Shown here in pieces: positions 10,124 through 19,272 of a stretch of 64,000 nt of DNA. A model generated the notes under the pieces. It ran no database searches, was not told the origin of the DNA, and saw only the letters and a program-made list of their open reading frames with translations. The stretch lies in the NCBI GenBank assembly GCA_000403495.2, contig KE159818.1, forward strand, positions 248,001 to 312,000, read 5' to 3'. This DNA comes from Lachnospiraceae bacterium 10-1 (GTDB taxonomy: Bacteria > Bacillota > Clostridia > Lachnospirales > Lachnospiraceae). Made by a program: the position numbers and the translations under genes. How positions within the stretch are numbered: position 1 is the first letter of the stretch; every line of letters begins with the position of its first letter.

Positions 10124-11182
10124 TCACTCCGATAATTCTTTTTCAATTTCTTCAATCGTAGGCAAACTACTCTTAAACTCCTCTCGCAACACCTTCGTCA
10201 ATTCATACTGTGCAATTCCAATTGGCTGTGATACATCGTCTAAAGAATATTCTGCCACAACATCATCTTTATCTTTACAAATAAGAATTCCTATTGTCTG
10301 ATTATCCTGTTTCAATTTCATATTTTTATTAACTGCTGTAACATAAAAATTTAATTTTCCTGCGAATTCTGGTTTAAATTTTTCTGTTTTTAACTCTATC
10401 ACAACATAACAATGTAAACGAACATGATAAAACAACAAATCCATATAAAAATCACTTTTTCCAACTTTAATATGTACTTGTCTTCCTATATATGAAAATC
10501 CCGTTCCAAGTTCCAAAAGGAATTGAGTAATTTGATTTACTAATGCATCTTCCAATTCTTTTTCGTCATATTCTTCTCGTAATGTAAGAAAATCAAAGTT
10601 ATATGGATCTTTCAACGTTTGTTCCGCTAAATCGGACTGCGGAATAGGAAGTTTCACTTGAAAATTTGTAATTGCCTTCCCTTGTCTCTCATATAAATTA
10701 GAATCTATTTGATGTTCTAGAACATTCCTGCTCCAATTATTATCCATTGTCTTTTGTACATAAAATAAAGCTTCATTTATATCCTTACACTTGTACATAA
10801 TACGTTGATTATGCCCCCATGGTATGCTTTTCACCATTTTTTCTATCACTTCAAAATTGCTTACAACTTGTAAGCAATTTACATTGTCATTATAAAATTT
10901 ATACCAAAATCGAATACTTCGCAAATTTGGGATAGAGAACCCAGACATTCCTGGAAAAGTTTTCTGCAAATCTTTACTCATTACCTTTAAAAAGGAATCA
11001 CCCCATCTCGTATTTTCCTGCTTATTTACTATATCCCTTCCCATTTCCCAATACAAATCTAATAATTCATAATTTATTTTAACAGAGGCTTTTATCTGGC
11101 TTTGCTTTATTCTCTTTTTTACTTCATTGATCCAATGTTTGTATTCCTCTGTCACAACAAATCTTTCCTCTTTATTAGCCAT
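10124..11182 (-). CDS. DUF1016/YhcG-family PD-(D/E)XK nuclease
   Basis: 352 residues, the normal YhcG length. The N-terminal DUF1016 domain shows VKINYELLDLYWEMGRDIV (34-52) and SIPNLRSIRFWYKFY (83-97), a helical region thought to bind DNA. The C-terminal domain is a PD-(D/E)XK nuclease: FYMDLLFYH (Asp248), then CYVVIELKTEKF (Glu263, Lys265), then AGKLNFYVTAV and TIGILIC. Catalytic residues appear intact. GGGAGG lies eight bases before the ATG. It is the first gene of the island. Members of this family often travel with restriction-modification or other defence genes; nuclease activity of this protein is inferred from motifs. Confidence 0.88.
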   Translation of the reverse strand: MANKEERFVVTEEYKHWINEVKKRIKQSQIKASVKINYELLDLYWEMGRDIVNKQENTRWGDSFLKVMSKDLQKTFPGMSGFSIPNLRSIRFWYKFYNDNVNCLQVVSNFEVIEKMVKSIPWGHNQRIMYKCKDINEALFYVQKTMDNNWSRNVLEHQIDSNLYERQGKAITNFQVKLPIPQSDLAEQTLKDPYNFDFLTLREEYDEKELEDALVNQITQFLLELGTGFSYIGRQVHIKVGKSDFYMDLLFYHVRLHCYVVIELKTEKFKPEFAGKLNFYVTAVNKNMKLKQDNQTIGILICKDKDDVVAEYSLDDVSQPIGIAQYELTKVLREEFKSSLPTIEEIEKELSE

Positions 11183-11322
11183 TTACTATTCCTCCCGTTA
11201 ATATTTCCACTTTTTATTTTTTTAAATCCCAAATTTTTAAAAGTCACAAATTCTATTTCTCCATCTAATCCATTTCCTGCTATTTCGCCGGCAGAATCCG
11301 TACCAAGCAGCACAAAAAGCAC
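11152..11322 (-). other. Unassigned 56-codon open frame in the island leader
   Basis: Between the island promoter and the DUF1016 start a frame runs from a GTG at 11322 to a TGA at 11152, overlapping the nuclease gene in another frame. The middle reads GTDSAGEIAGNGLDGEIEF, and then FVTFKNLGFKKI, which looks like real protein rather than random A+T-rich sequence. There is no good ribosome site and no family I recognise. It could be a remnant of a displaced gene, a leader peptide, or chance. Confidence 0.2.
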
Positions 11323-11372
11323 CAAATATCAGGCAATACAGATAGTATTATTATCTGGTCATTTGGCTTTTC

Positions 11373-11381
11373 ATTATAACA
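11373..11381 (-). promoter_or_regulatory. Extended -10 promoter of the defence-like island
   Basis: The minus strand reads TGTTATAAT (11381-11373), an extended -10 element; the -35 region is poor and overlaps the preceding terminator. Transcription would begin about 185 bases before the DUF1016 ATG, giving an unusually long leader with several start-stop minigenes. Confidence 0.45.
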
Positions 11382-11392
11382 CATAAAATAAA

Positions 11393-11431
11393 AAAAGTAC
11401 AGACAAAATCGAACTTTTGTTCTGTACTTTT
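11393..11431 (-). terminator. Terminator after the GH5 operon
   Basis: Arms AAAAGTACAGACAAAA and TTTTGTTCTGTACTTTT form a long stem with one bulge and a six-base loop, followed on the minus strand by TTTTTTATTTTAT. It ends the GH5 transcript and insulates the island downstream. Confidence 0.75.
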
Positions 11432-11460
11432 ATAGCCCTGCCAGCATTTCACAGTGAACT

Positions 11461-13101
11461 TCAAAACATTTCCCGAAATCCCAATCTTTCCAAACAGATT
11501 TCACCTTCCAGCATTCTTGCGGTAAGTGCACCGCTTCCGGCTCCAATATGTACTTTTACCTTTCTTTGTTCTGAGCTGACAGATACAATTTCTTCTTCCT
11601 GCCCTCTCCCCAAAGAAAGCGTTCCGCCCGAATATCCGGGGGCAAATGTAATTTCCACTTCCATATCCTTCTGCGCATCCAAGCTATAGCAGGCAAATTC
11701 GCCTTCCCTTAAAACAAGTCCGAATCTGTCCCATTGGCAGTCAAACACAAACTGCTTTTCCTGTATTTCCCGCAATTCAACTATTTTCATTCCGCAGCCC
11801 CGGCGATAGGATATCTCAGGATTTTCCGTTCCGGTTCCGCTAAAGGATTTTCCCCTGCCGGGACATTCATCAAAATCCGTAGCTCTGATCGAAAAAGGAA
11901 GCCTTCTGTAAACATAGCATGTTACTTCCGGATGTTCCACACAATTTTCTATTTTTATATTTTCCAGATATTCATCCAAAATCTCCTGCGCCTTTTCCTG
12001 TGCAGGCTTTATTCCCTCCTTGAAATAATCCAACAGCACCTGATACTCTTTCGGCCTGCAGATAGAGCAAGGCGAATTCGTACATTCCATCTTTTTCCAG
12101 GGCCATAAATTATAGCCGATTCCCAGACTAAGCGCCAGAGGATATAATGCGCTATACCATTCATTTACATTTTCCCCGGTTTCACCCATCCACAAGGGAA
12201 CATTTAGTTCCTCTGCCTTTTCCATAAATTTTTTCAGACAGGCAATATCAGGAATTTCCGCATATCTGTGAAAATGAAGCACCATATTTTCATCATATTT
12301 ATGGTCAAAAATCTGCACATCTGTTGCCCAGTGCGCCCCTTCTATGCTAAGCATATGTTTTTGATCCACCCGCCTGATAGCGCCAATTAATTTATCATAA
12401 AAAGATGCCAGTTCTGGTATCAAATAGTCAAAGTCTCCATTTCCTGCATAGGGAGGTATAATCGGCTCATTTAAAAGATCATAGCCTCCCACCACTTCCC
12501 TCTCACAATAACGTTCTGCCAGCTTCACCCACAGCGCAATACATTTTTCCTGATACTGCTCTTCCATAAAAAGCTGGGGAACATTATCCACAGAGTCATC
12601 AATATTTGATCCTGTCTGTCCACCGGGTGCGCCATGAAGATCAAGAAACGCATAAATTCCGGCTTCCTCGCACCATTCAAGGCACTGATCCAAAAGTGCA
12701 AACCCTTCCTTTTTCCATATGGTACAATTATCATCTCTGACCTCTGCATCACACGCAGTCTCTGTGCCGCATGTAAGTTTCCCGTCCTCTGACAGAAACA
12801 ACCGATAATTAAATGGAATTCTGACAGAATTATAGCCAAGCTGCGCCATTTTTAAAATGTCCTCACGCCGGATATAATTTTTGCGGTATTCTCTCCAAAA
12901 CCGGTCTGCATATTCTGCCCCTGTAAGCTCCTCTATCTTCTGTTCAATCCTGCGCGGGCGGTCAAAGCATGTTTCCCCTGACAGCCACATATACCCCTCC
13001 TGCAGCAGCCAGTTTCCCAGCCCCCAGCCTTTTAGTAAAATCTCTCTGCCTCTTCCATCCAGTATTTTCTTTCCATCCGCATGTAAAAATCCATCGATCA
13101 T
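11461..13101 (-). CDS. Glycoside hydrolase family 5 protein
   Basis: 546 residues without a signal peptide, so probably cytoplasmic. GH5 motifs run in order: LLKGWGLGNWLLQEGYMWL (22-40), LGYNSVRIPFNYRLF (88-102), FLDLHGAPGG (152-161), YDLLNEPI with acid/base Glu212, and LWMGETGENVNEW with nucleophile Glu307. The N-terminal pattern resembles exo-1,3-beta-glucanase-like GH5 members. About 150 C-terminal residues form an additional beta-rich region. The gene ends an operon with a CUT1 ABC importer, which fits intracellular cleavage of imported beta-linked oligosaccharides. The actual substrate cannot be told from sequence. An AAGGA lies ten bases upstream of the ATG. Confidence 0.85.
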   Translation of the reverse strand: MIDGFLHADGKKILDGRGREILLKGWGLGNWLLQEGYMWLSGETCFDRPRRIEQKIEELTGAEYADRFWREYRKNYIRREDILKMAQLGYNSVRIPFNYRLFLSEDGKLTCGTETACDAEVRDDNCTIWKKEGFALLDQCLEWCEEAGIYAFLDLHGAPGGQTGSNIDDSVDNVPQLFMEEQYQEKCIALWVKLAERYCEREVVGGYDLLNEPIIPPYAGNGDFDYLIPELASFYDKLIGAIRRVDQKHMLSIEGAHWATDVQIFDHKYDENMVLHFHRYAEIPDIACLKKFMEKAEELNVPLWMGETGENVNEWYSALYPLALSLGIGYNLWPWKKMECTNSPCSICRPKEYQVLLDYFKEGIKPAQEKAQEILDEYLENIKIENCVEHPEVTCYVYRRLPFSIRATDFDECPGRGKSFSGTGTENPEISYRRGCGMKIVELREIQEKQFVFDCQWDRFGLVLREGEFACYSLDAQKDMEVEITFAPGYSGGTLSLGRGQEEEIVSVSSEQRKVKVHIGAGSGALTARMLEGEICLERLGFREMF

Positions 13102-13125
13102 TGCTGCATATTCCTTTCTGTTTTA

Positions 13126-13956
13126 TCAACCCTTCACTGCTCCATCTGCGATCCCCTTTAAAATCTGCTTTTGAAAGAGGGCATAAAAAATAATAACAGG
13201 AATGGCTGCCAAAATCAAGGCGCTTAAAATTGCTGTCCAATCGCTGCTATATTGTCCAAATAAGGTATTGGTAGACAGCAGCAAAGAATACTTTTTGTTA
13301 TCTGAAATCACAATAAGGGGAAGAAGAAAATCGTTCCATACCCATAAAACATTTGTAATACAGATTGTGGCTGTAATAGGCTTTAAAAGAGGAAGTATAA
13401 TAAGGAAAAAAATTTTCATTCTGCTTCCGCCGTCAATCGCTGCCGCTTCTTCTAATTCCTGAGGAATTCCTTTCACAAAGCCATGATATAAGAAAATTGC
13501 CATACTGACTCCCAGCCCTGCATAAACAAAAGAAAGCCCCAGCAGAGAATTTTTGATTTTTAATGCCAGCACTACCTTATACAAAGGAATCATAATGGAA
13601 CTGAAAGGAATTAACATGGAAAAAACAAACATACCAAAAATAAAAGAAGAAAGTTTCGTCTTTGTCCTGCACAGCCTCCACCCTGCCAATGCGGAAAACA
13701 AAATCATCATGGAAACGCTTAAAGCAGACAACACCACTGTATTGCGAAAGCTTCTTAAATAATGCATTTTTTCAATAGTACGGGTATAATTTTCAAAATG
13801 CAGGCTTGTGGGAAAAGACATCACGTTGGTTAAAAGCTCTCCATTTGTTTTAAAAGAATTAATAAGTGCCATAAACAAAGGGAACAGCCAGAAAACTGCT
13901 GCCGCTGCCAGCAGAAAATAGCATATCGCATTCTGTATAAACTGTTTTTTTCTCAT
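13126..13956 (-). CDS. ABC sugar permease, MalG/AraQ type (CUT1)
   Basis: 276 residues with six predicted membrane segments, starting with a helix at about 12-32 (AICYFLLAAAAVFWLFPLFM). The inner-membrane permease EAA loop that docks on the ATPase reads QELEEAAAIDGGSRMKIFFL. The C-terminus KQILKGIADGAVKG is typical of MalG-type subunits. It pairs with the MalF-type subunit whose stop overlaps its start by four bases. No ATPase gene lies in the operon, so a shared MsmK/UgpC-type ATPase encoded elsewhere probably serves it. Confidence 0.92.
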   Translation of the reverse strand: MRKKQFIQNAICYFLLAAAAVFWLFPLFMALINSFKTNGELLTNVMSFPTSLHFENYTRTIEKMHYLRSFRNTVVLSALSVSMMILFSALAGWRLCRTKTKLSSFIFGMFVFSMLIPFSSIMIPLYKVVLALKIKNSLLGLSFVYAGLGVSMAIFLYHGFVKGIPQELEEAAAIDGGSRMKIFFLIILPLLKPITATICITNVLWVWNDFLLPLIVISDNKKYSLLLSTNTLFGQYSSDWTAILSALILAAIPVIIFYALFQKQILKGIADGAVKG

Positions 13957-14831
13957 AATTCCTGCTCCCCCTTCTTCATTAGATTTAGCTGAATAACCGT
14001 GATAATCAGCACAATAAGAAAGAGAACCGTAGATTTAGCTGTGGCATAACCATATCTGATATTGCCTGAAAAGGCTTCCTCATAAATATTAATTGCAGCC
14101 GACTGGGTTGCTCTTCCCGGCCCTCCTCCTGTTAAAGAATAAATCACATCAAAAACCTGAAATCCCGAATTCAACGTCCAGAAAATACAGATAGTCAATG
14201 CATGGCGGATCATAGGCATTGTCACTTTAAAAAAACACTGCAGGCTGGTTGCACCGTCCAGCTTTGCAGATTCAATCAAGTGGGAGGGCACTCCCTGGAG
14301 AGCAGCCATATAAATAATCATCAAATAGCCTGCTACTCCCCAGGATGCCACAATAATAATTGCCGCAAAAGAATATTTAGGATCACCGATCCATGACCGA
14401 TCCAAAAATTTCATTCCCCAGTTGTCCGCCATATAATACAAAACTCTGGTAAAAATAAAGTTCCACATATAGCCGCCAATAATCATGCTGATCATATTGG
14501 GCATATAAAAAAGCGTCCTGAAAAAACCTTTTCCTTTCGGCCTGCTTTCAATAAATACCGCAAGAAGCAATGCCGATGAATTTGCAGTTATAAGCAGCAC
14601 CGCAACATACTTAAGGGTAAAAAGCATGGATCTCCAAAAATGTCTGTCCCCTGTCAATTCCACAAAGTTTTCAATCCCAATAAAATGGTATGTCTTATTT
14701 AATCCGTTCCAATCAGTTAATGCATAAAAGACACCTGAAATTGCGGGAAATAACTTGAAAATGATATAAACCATAAGGGCCGGTGCGCAAAAAACCAAAA
14801 GGGATAAATTTTCTTTTTTCTTTGCTGACAT
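13953..14831 (-). CDS. ABC sugar permease, MalF/UgpA type (CUT1)
   Basis: 292 residues with six membrane segments. The first is LLVFCAPALMVYIIFKLFPA near the N-terminus. The EAA loop is HLIESAKLDGATSLQCFFKV, and the following DVIYSLTGGGPGRATQS is the classical MalF-type signature. It forms the importer channel with the MalG-type subunit (four-base overlap) and receives substrate from the lipoprotein encoded 11 bases upstream. Oligosaccharide import is a family inference. Confidence 0.92.
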   Translation of the reverse strand: MSAKKKENLSLLVFCAPALMVYIIFKLFPAISGVFYALTDWNGLNKTYHFIGIENFVELTGDRHFWRSMLFTLKYVAVLLITANSSALLLAVFIESRPKGKGFFRTLFYMPNMISMIIGGYMWNFIFTRVLYYMADNWGMKFLDRSWIGDPKYSFAAIIIVASWGVAGYLMIIYMAALQGVPSHLIESAKLDGATSLQCFFKVTMPMIRHALTICIFWTLNSGFQVFDVIYSLTGGGPGRATQSAAINIYEEAFSGNIRYGYATAKSTVLFLIVLIITVIQLNLMKKGEQEL

Positions 14832-14842
14832 TGATCTTTCCC

Positions 14843-16168
14843 CTACTGATTCATTTTATTTGCATTCTGAAAGGCCTCATCCAGTGTCTTAATAATGTCT
14901 TCCTTTGTCACACTGCCTACATAATACTCCTGCAGAAGTTTTCCCTGCTCATCTGTCACTGCTGAGGGAAGTACCAGATCCTGATAGGCTCTTCCTGCCG
15001 CCACATATTCGGATGCCTCTGCCACCCAGGAAGCAGACTCATAATTATGACAGCTTGCCAGAGGATTAAAAGAACATGCCTGAAAAAGAGCGGAAGAGTC
15101 TTCATCATCCAGCACATAATTTGCAAATTTCAAAGCCAGCTCTAAATTTTCACTCTCCGGATATACTGCAAGCGTAGTGGAAGTAGACAGATTTACCCTT
15201 GTACAATCTTTGTTTCCATTAATGGGCAGAGGGAATACACCAAGCTTCATGTCAGGATTTGTTGTCATAATCGTACCAGATGCCCAGGTTCCCTGTACAT
15301 ACATTGCCGCTTTTCCATTTGCAAAATCAGCACTGCCTGCTTCACTTCCTTCTTCCATAGCACGCTCCGTACCATTTGCCATAATCACATCAATCACATC
15401 AAAAATTTCTGAAATTTCAGCATAGGAGCCTTCATCTGCATACATCTTGTCAAGCCAGTCTGCTGCTTCGCCGGAAACCTTGCCTCCGATGGTAAGTGCG
15501 GTCATAAGCTGAGGCACCCATTGTTCCTGAAAAGCCAGCATAAAAGGCGTATATCCGTTTTCTTTCAAAACAGCACATACCTGCTGCAGGTCTTCCAGTG
15601 TGTCCGGCGCTGCTAAATTACATTCCTCAAAAATGTCCTTATTATAAAGAACGCCCCACGCCTGGCTTTCAATGGGCACAGCCAAAAGTTTTCCGTCCGT
15701 GGTAACCGTTTCCTTTACATTATCATAAATTTTTCCTGCCAGCTCCTCACCGGAAAGATCTGTCAAATTACCTGCACTGTAATAGGCAGCAATATTATTG
15801 CTGTGCAGAGTATAAAGATCTGGTGCATCATCTCCTGTCAGCCTCGCCTGCAGCACACTCTCATACTGATCCGAGCTGGGCATTTCCAAATTCACTTTTA
15901 CCGTAATATTTTCTTCTTCCAGCATTTTTTCTTCAAACTGCCTGCAATAGGTCTCCCACTGATCCATGTACTGAGGGAAGCTCATCATAATATTTAACTC
16001 TGCTTCTCTGGCAGGTTCTACTTTCGTTTCCGTATCCTCTGCCGCCTCCTCCATCTCATCCATTTGCGTGGTTTCTCCCTGTGTTTCTTCCTTGGTTCCT
16101 CCGCAGGCTGTCAGAGAAACTGTCATACATACTGCCATAAGCAGTGCAAAAATTTTTTTCTTTTTCAT
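14843..16168 (-). CDS. Sugar ABC transporter substrate-binding lipoprotein (CUT1)
   Basis: 441 residues. A lipoprotein signal ends in VSLTACGG, with the lipidated Cys at 22, followed by an acidic linker (about residues 28-52). The body has the extracellular solute-binding family 1 pattern: ARLTGDDAPDLYTLHSNN, LLAVPIESQAWGVLYNKDIF, and FANGKAAMYVQGTWASG. It is anchored outside the membrane and delivers a glycan to the two permeases. It is the first gene of the importer-GH5 operon and lies 110 bases after yesN, so it is the likely target promoter of that regulator. Confidence 0.92.
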   Translation of the reverse strand: MKKKKIFALLMAVCMTVSLTACGGTKEETQGETTQMDEMEEAAEDTETKVEPAREAELNIMMSFPQYMDQWETYCRQFEEKMLEEENITVKVNLEMPSSDQYESVLQARLTGDDAPDLYTLHSNNIAAYYSAGNLTDLSGEELAGKIYDNVKETVTTDGKLLAVPIESQAWGVLYNKDIFEECNLAAPDTLEDLQQVCAVLKENGYTPFMLAFQEQWVPQLMTALTIGGKVSGEAADWLDKMYADEGSYAEISEIFDVIDVIMANGTERAMEEGSEAGSADFANGKAAMYVQGTWASGTIMTTNPDMKLGVFPLPINGNKDCTRVNLSTSTTLAVYPESENLELALKFANYVLDDEDSSALFQACSFNPLASCHNYESASWVAEASEYVAAGRAYQDLVLPSAVTDEQGKLLQEYYVGSVTKEDIIKTLDEAFQNANKMNQ

Positions 16169-16278
16169 ACCTTCCTTCTCCTTCTTTCAAAGCTTTACCA
16201 GTAATTTGATATGCTCTATCATAATATTTCCCAATCTGAAAAGCATTTGCAAGAACGGTTATTTTTTATTGTCAATTT

Positions 16279-17367
16279 TTAAACCGGCTTCATTTCACCA
16301 GGCGTCATTCCAAAATACTTTTTAAAGGTCTTATAAAAGTGTGACTGATCCATATATCCAACCATTTCTCCCACATCCTTGATAGGCACCCTGTAATTCA
16401 AAATTAATTCTTTTGCTTTTTCCATTCGAAGCCCCGTCAAATATTCCTGAAATCCTTTTCCAACTTCTGCTTTAAAAGCTTTGCTCAGGTACTCCTTGCT
16501 CACGAAAAATTCTTCCGCTGTCCCTTCAAGCGTAATCCCTTTCTTAAAATTTTCCTGAAGATATTTCTCAACTTTAGACGTATCAAGCCGGTTTCTTCCC
16601 TTCATCCGCTGCTGAATCTTTAAAGCCGCATGGAGGTAAAGCCCGCTGATAAAATAAATCATTTCTTTGGGTGTACACCCCTCTTCAAAAACAAAGGTTG
16701 TATTTTTCTCTTTAAAAACATCCTCCATCCCGAAACCTCTGCTTAAAATAAATCTTTGCAGTAAGTTAAGCAGCATATAATAAATGCTGATCATACTTCC
16801 TTTATCCGGCTTATTTCCCATTTTTTCCTGCAAAAAGGAACCCATTTCTTCCAGTTTCAATTTAAGAATCTCCTGATTTCCAGAGCTTACAGCTTCTGCC
16901 AGACTGTCCCTAAGCTGATAATAGCTGCCTGCCCATTCTTCTTTTAAAAAGCTCATGGAAAGATCTTCTCCTTTTCCTGCGCTTTCCAATGTTTGCAGCC
17001 TCTGCGTACAGTTCATAAGCTGATTATTAAGTTCTTCCGGCTTTACCGGTTTTAACAGGTAGTCTACAGCACCCAGTTTCATAGCATTTCTTACGTAAGA
17101 ATAGTCATCATATCCACTAATAAAAATAACCTGTACAGATTGATTTTCTTTGCGGAGCTGTTCAATCTGTTCCAATCCATTCATGTGAGGCATACACACA
17201 TCCGTCAGAATAATATCCGGCTTTACCTGCCGGATCAATTCAAGTCCGTACTCGCCGTCAGATGCTTCTCCGGCAATCTCTATTCCGTAAGTTTCCCATT
17301 CCCCCAGACTGCGAATTACTTTTCTGGTCCATACTTCATCATCTATAATCACTGCTTTATATTTCAA
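16279..17367 (-). CDS. Response regulator, YesN type (REC + AraC HTH)
   Basis: 362 residues. The receiver domain shows the acidic pair in VIIDDEVWTRK and phospho-acceptor Asp56 in ILTDVCMPHMNG. The switch region is VIFISGYDDYSYVRNAMKLG and the Lys is in DYLLKPVKPEEL. The C-terminal AraC/XylS domain covers about residues 258-360, with FFVSKEYLSKAFKAEVGKGF and VGYMDQSHFYKTFKKYFGMTP. It is a cytoplasmic transcription factor. It overlaps the histidine kinase gene by 11 bases and precedes the importer-GH5 operon, which it most likely activates when an extracellular oligosaccharide is sensed. Confidence 0.93.
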   Translation of the reverse strand: MKYKAVIIDDEVWTRKVIRSLGEWETYGIEIAGEASDGEYGLELIRQVKPDIILTDVCMPHMNGLEQIEQLRKENQSVQVIFISGYDDYSYVRNAMKLGAVDYLLKPVKPEELNNQLMNCTQRLQTLESAGKGEDLSMSFLKEEWAGSYYQLRDSLAEAVSSGNQEILKLKLEEMGSFLQEKMGNKPDKGSMISIYYMLLNLLQRFILSRGFGMEDVFKEKNTTFVFEEGCTPKEMIYFISGLYLHAALKIQQRMKGRNRLDTSKVEKYLQENFKKGITLEGTAEEFFVSKEYLSKAFKAEVGKGFQEYLTGLRMEKAKELILNYRVPIKDVGEMVGYMDQSHFYKTFKKYFGMTPGEMKPV

Positions 17368-19153
17368 TTCCGGCCTCCATTTTAATTGTTACTGTAGTTC
17401 CCATACCTTCAACACTGTCAATAAAAACACCATAATTACCTTCTGGATACATCAATTTGATTCTGGCATTTACATTTCCAAGCCCAATATGCGCTCCGGC
17501 ATTCAGGGCAGACTTTGTTTCCTTATTTAAATTTTTCTGAATTTCCATAAGCCTTTCTTTAGCAATGCCTCCCCCATTGTCTGTAACTGTCAGGATTAGT
17601 ACACCAATCTCTCCTGTTTCCCTTGCTGAAAACTCTCCTTCCACCTTTAAAATCCAATTTCCTGACTGGTTGACCAGCCCATGATGAAAGCTGTTTTCTA
17701 AAATAGGCTGTAAAATCAGTTTGGGAATCAAAATGCCCTGCAGCTCCTCCTCGACCAGTATCTCCAGCTTTATCCTGCCTCTGAATCTTTCGTTCTGCAG
17801 CATACAGTAACTTTTCAAATAATGCAGTTCTTCCCGCAGGGGTACCATTTCCTGGGAAAAATTCAGGCAGTACCGCATAAGATCTCCCAGTGCAGTGGTA
17901 ACATTATAAATTTCAGGGGCTTTTTTATCCAATGCCATCCCTCCGATTACCTGCATAATATTATACATAAAATGCGGATTAATCTGGGCCTGAAGAGCAT
18001 GTACCTGTGCTTCTCTTTTTTCAAGCTCTTTCTGATATTTTTGTGCAATCAGTCGTTTATTCCGCTCCACCATAATGTTAAAACTATCCTGAAGCATAAT
18101 AATTTCATTCTGTGTCTCCTTTATGCTGTCAAAGTTTTCCTCCTGCCCCTCAAAGATTTCCTCCGTATCATTTAACATAAAGCGCCGCATTTTTCCAGAC
18201 AAACTAATAATAGGATAAGAAAATATTCTGGAAATCAGCACAGCGCCTGCCACACTTAATGTAACTGCTGCTATACCAACCAACGCTGCAATCATCAGGG
18301 TTCCTTTTAACGAATCTATAATCACATGATCCGGAACAGATAATAAAATCTGCTGCTTTCCGCCTCCTGCTTCCCGATAAAACCAGAAATTTCCATTCCA
18401 TACAAGTTCTGTTTTGTTTAATTTCTTCATAGTTTCCAAAACATCCTGCATCATAGGAATGTCTACATCGCTTAATTCACCATAGTCTGCTTCTATCCAC
18501 AATCCTTCATCATTAAATACCAATACTGTTTCATCTTCCGTCATTTTAATATCACTTAAAATATCCTGCAATTCATATGGACGAACATGCATGACGATCA
18601 ATGCATAGGGCTGCTTATCTGAAAATCGGTGCATCTGATGTAAAATCAAAATTTCATTTTCCGTTCGCAAAAAAACAAGATTATTCTGCATGTCCGCTCC
18701 CCGCTGCTGCCAGGAAGACAATCGATCTCCAATTTCTTCAAGACTGGCACCGGAACGTCTACTAATTAAAACCTCATTTTTCTTAAAATTATAAATCTCA
18801 ATGCCATTTAAGCTGCTATCCATGCTTATAATTCCATTCATTGCCGTGATCAGACTCCATCTGGAAGCATAGTTAAGTTCCTCTTCTTCAATGCACCAAT
18901 CCTGAATGATGGATTTATACTGCTGGTTGATCTCAAATTCATAAAATTGTTCCTGATAGTCAGATAATCCCAGTTCCAGTCGCTCCTTAAGCCATCCTAT
19001 ACTCATCCGCCTGTTGTAAATTAATTGTTCCCGCATGGCATTATAAGTGTTGACAGCCGCTGTCCCTGTAATAACAAGTACGATAAAAACAGAAATGCCG
19101 AACATTCCTAAAAACAATTTTTTCTGTACTGATAAATTTTTCAGTTTCTTCAT
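17357..19153 (-). CDS. Sensor histidine kinase, YesM type
   Basis: 598 residues. A first membrane helix lies at about 13-33, then a roughly 240-residue extracellular sensor (Cache-like), then a second helix (MIAALVGIAAVTLSVAGAVL) and a HAMP linker. The His_kinase motif is ALQAQINPHFMYNIMQVI with the phosphorylated His. The ATPase part shows LILQPILENSFHHGLV (N box) and LTVTDNGGGIAKERL (G1), then GAHIGLGNVNARIKLMYP. It phosphorylates the YesN-type regulator whose gene overlaps its end. Such pairs next to CUT1 importers sense glycans; the ligand is unknown. Confidence 0.92.
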   Translation of the reverse strand: MKKLKNLSVQKKLFLGMFGISVFIVLVITGTAAVNTYNAMREQLIYNRRMSIGWLKERLELGLSDYQEQFYEFEINQQYKSIIQDWCIEEEELNYASRWSLITAMNGIISMDSSLNGIEIYNFKKNEVLISRRSGASLEEIGDRLSSWQQRGADMQNNLVFLRTENEILILHQMHRFSDKQPYALIVMHVRPYELQDILSDIKMTEDETVLVFNDEGLWIEADYGELSDVDIPMMQDVLETMKKLNKTELVWNGNFWFYREAGGGKQQILLSVPDHVIIDSLKGTLMIAALVGIAAVTLSVAGAVLISRIFSYPIISLSGKMRRFMLNDTEEIFEGQEENFDSIKETQNEIIMLQDSFNIMVERNKRLIAQKYQKELEKREAQVHALQAQINPHFMYNIMQVIGGMALDKKAPEIYNVTTALGDLMRYCLNFSQEMVPLREELHYLKSYCMLQNERFRGRIKLEILVEEELQGILIPKLILQPILENSFHHGLVNQSGNWILKVEGEFSARETGEIGVLILTVTDNGGGIAKERLMEIQKNLNKETKSALNAGAHIGLGNVNARIKLMYPEGNYGVFIDSVEGMGTTVTIKMEAGIEI

Positions 19154-19209
19154 ATTATTTTACCTTATATTAAGAATTGGATTCCGCTGGCTGCGGGTAT
19201 CTTTATGTT

Positions 19210-19245
19210 AAAAGGTACAGGGCAAATTTTAGCTCTGTACCTTTT
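19210..19245 (-). terminator. Terminator after the S41 protease gene
   Basis: AAAAGGTACAG and CTGTACCTTTT pair perfectly over 11 bp with a short A+T-rich loop, 28 bases past the protease stop. It ends the ftsEX-M23-S41 transcript before the yesM start region. Confidence 0.7.
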
Positions 19246-19272
19246 ATACATACATTTCTTTTATTTTTGTTC

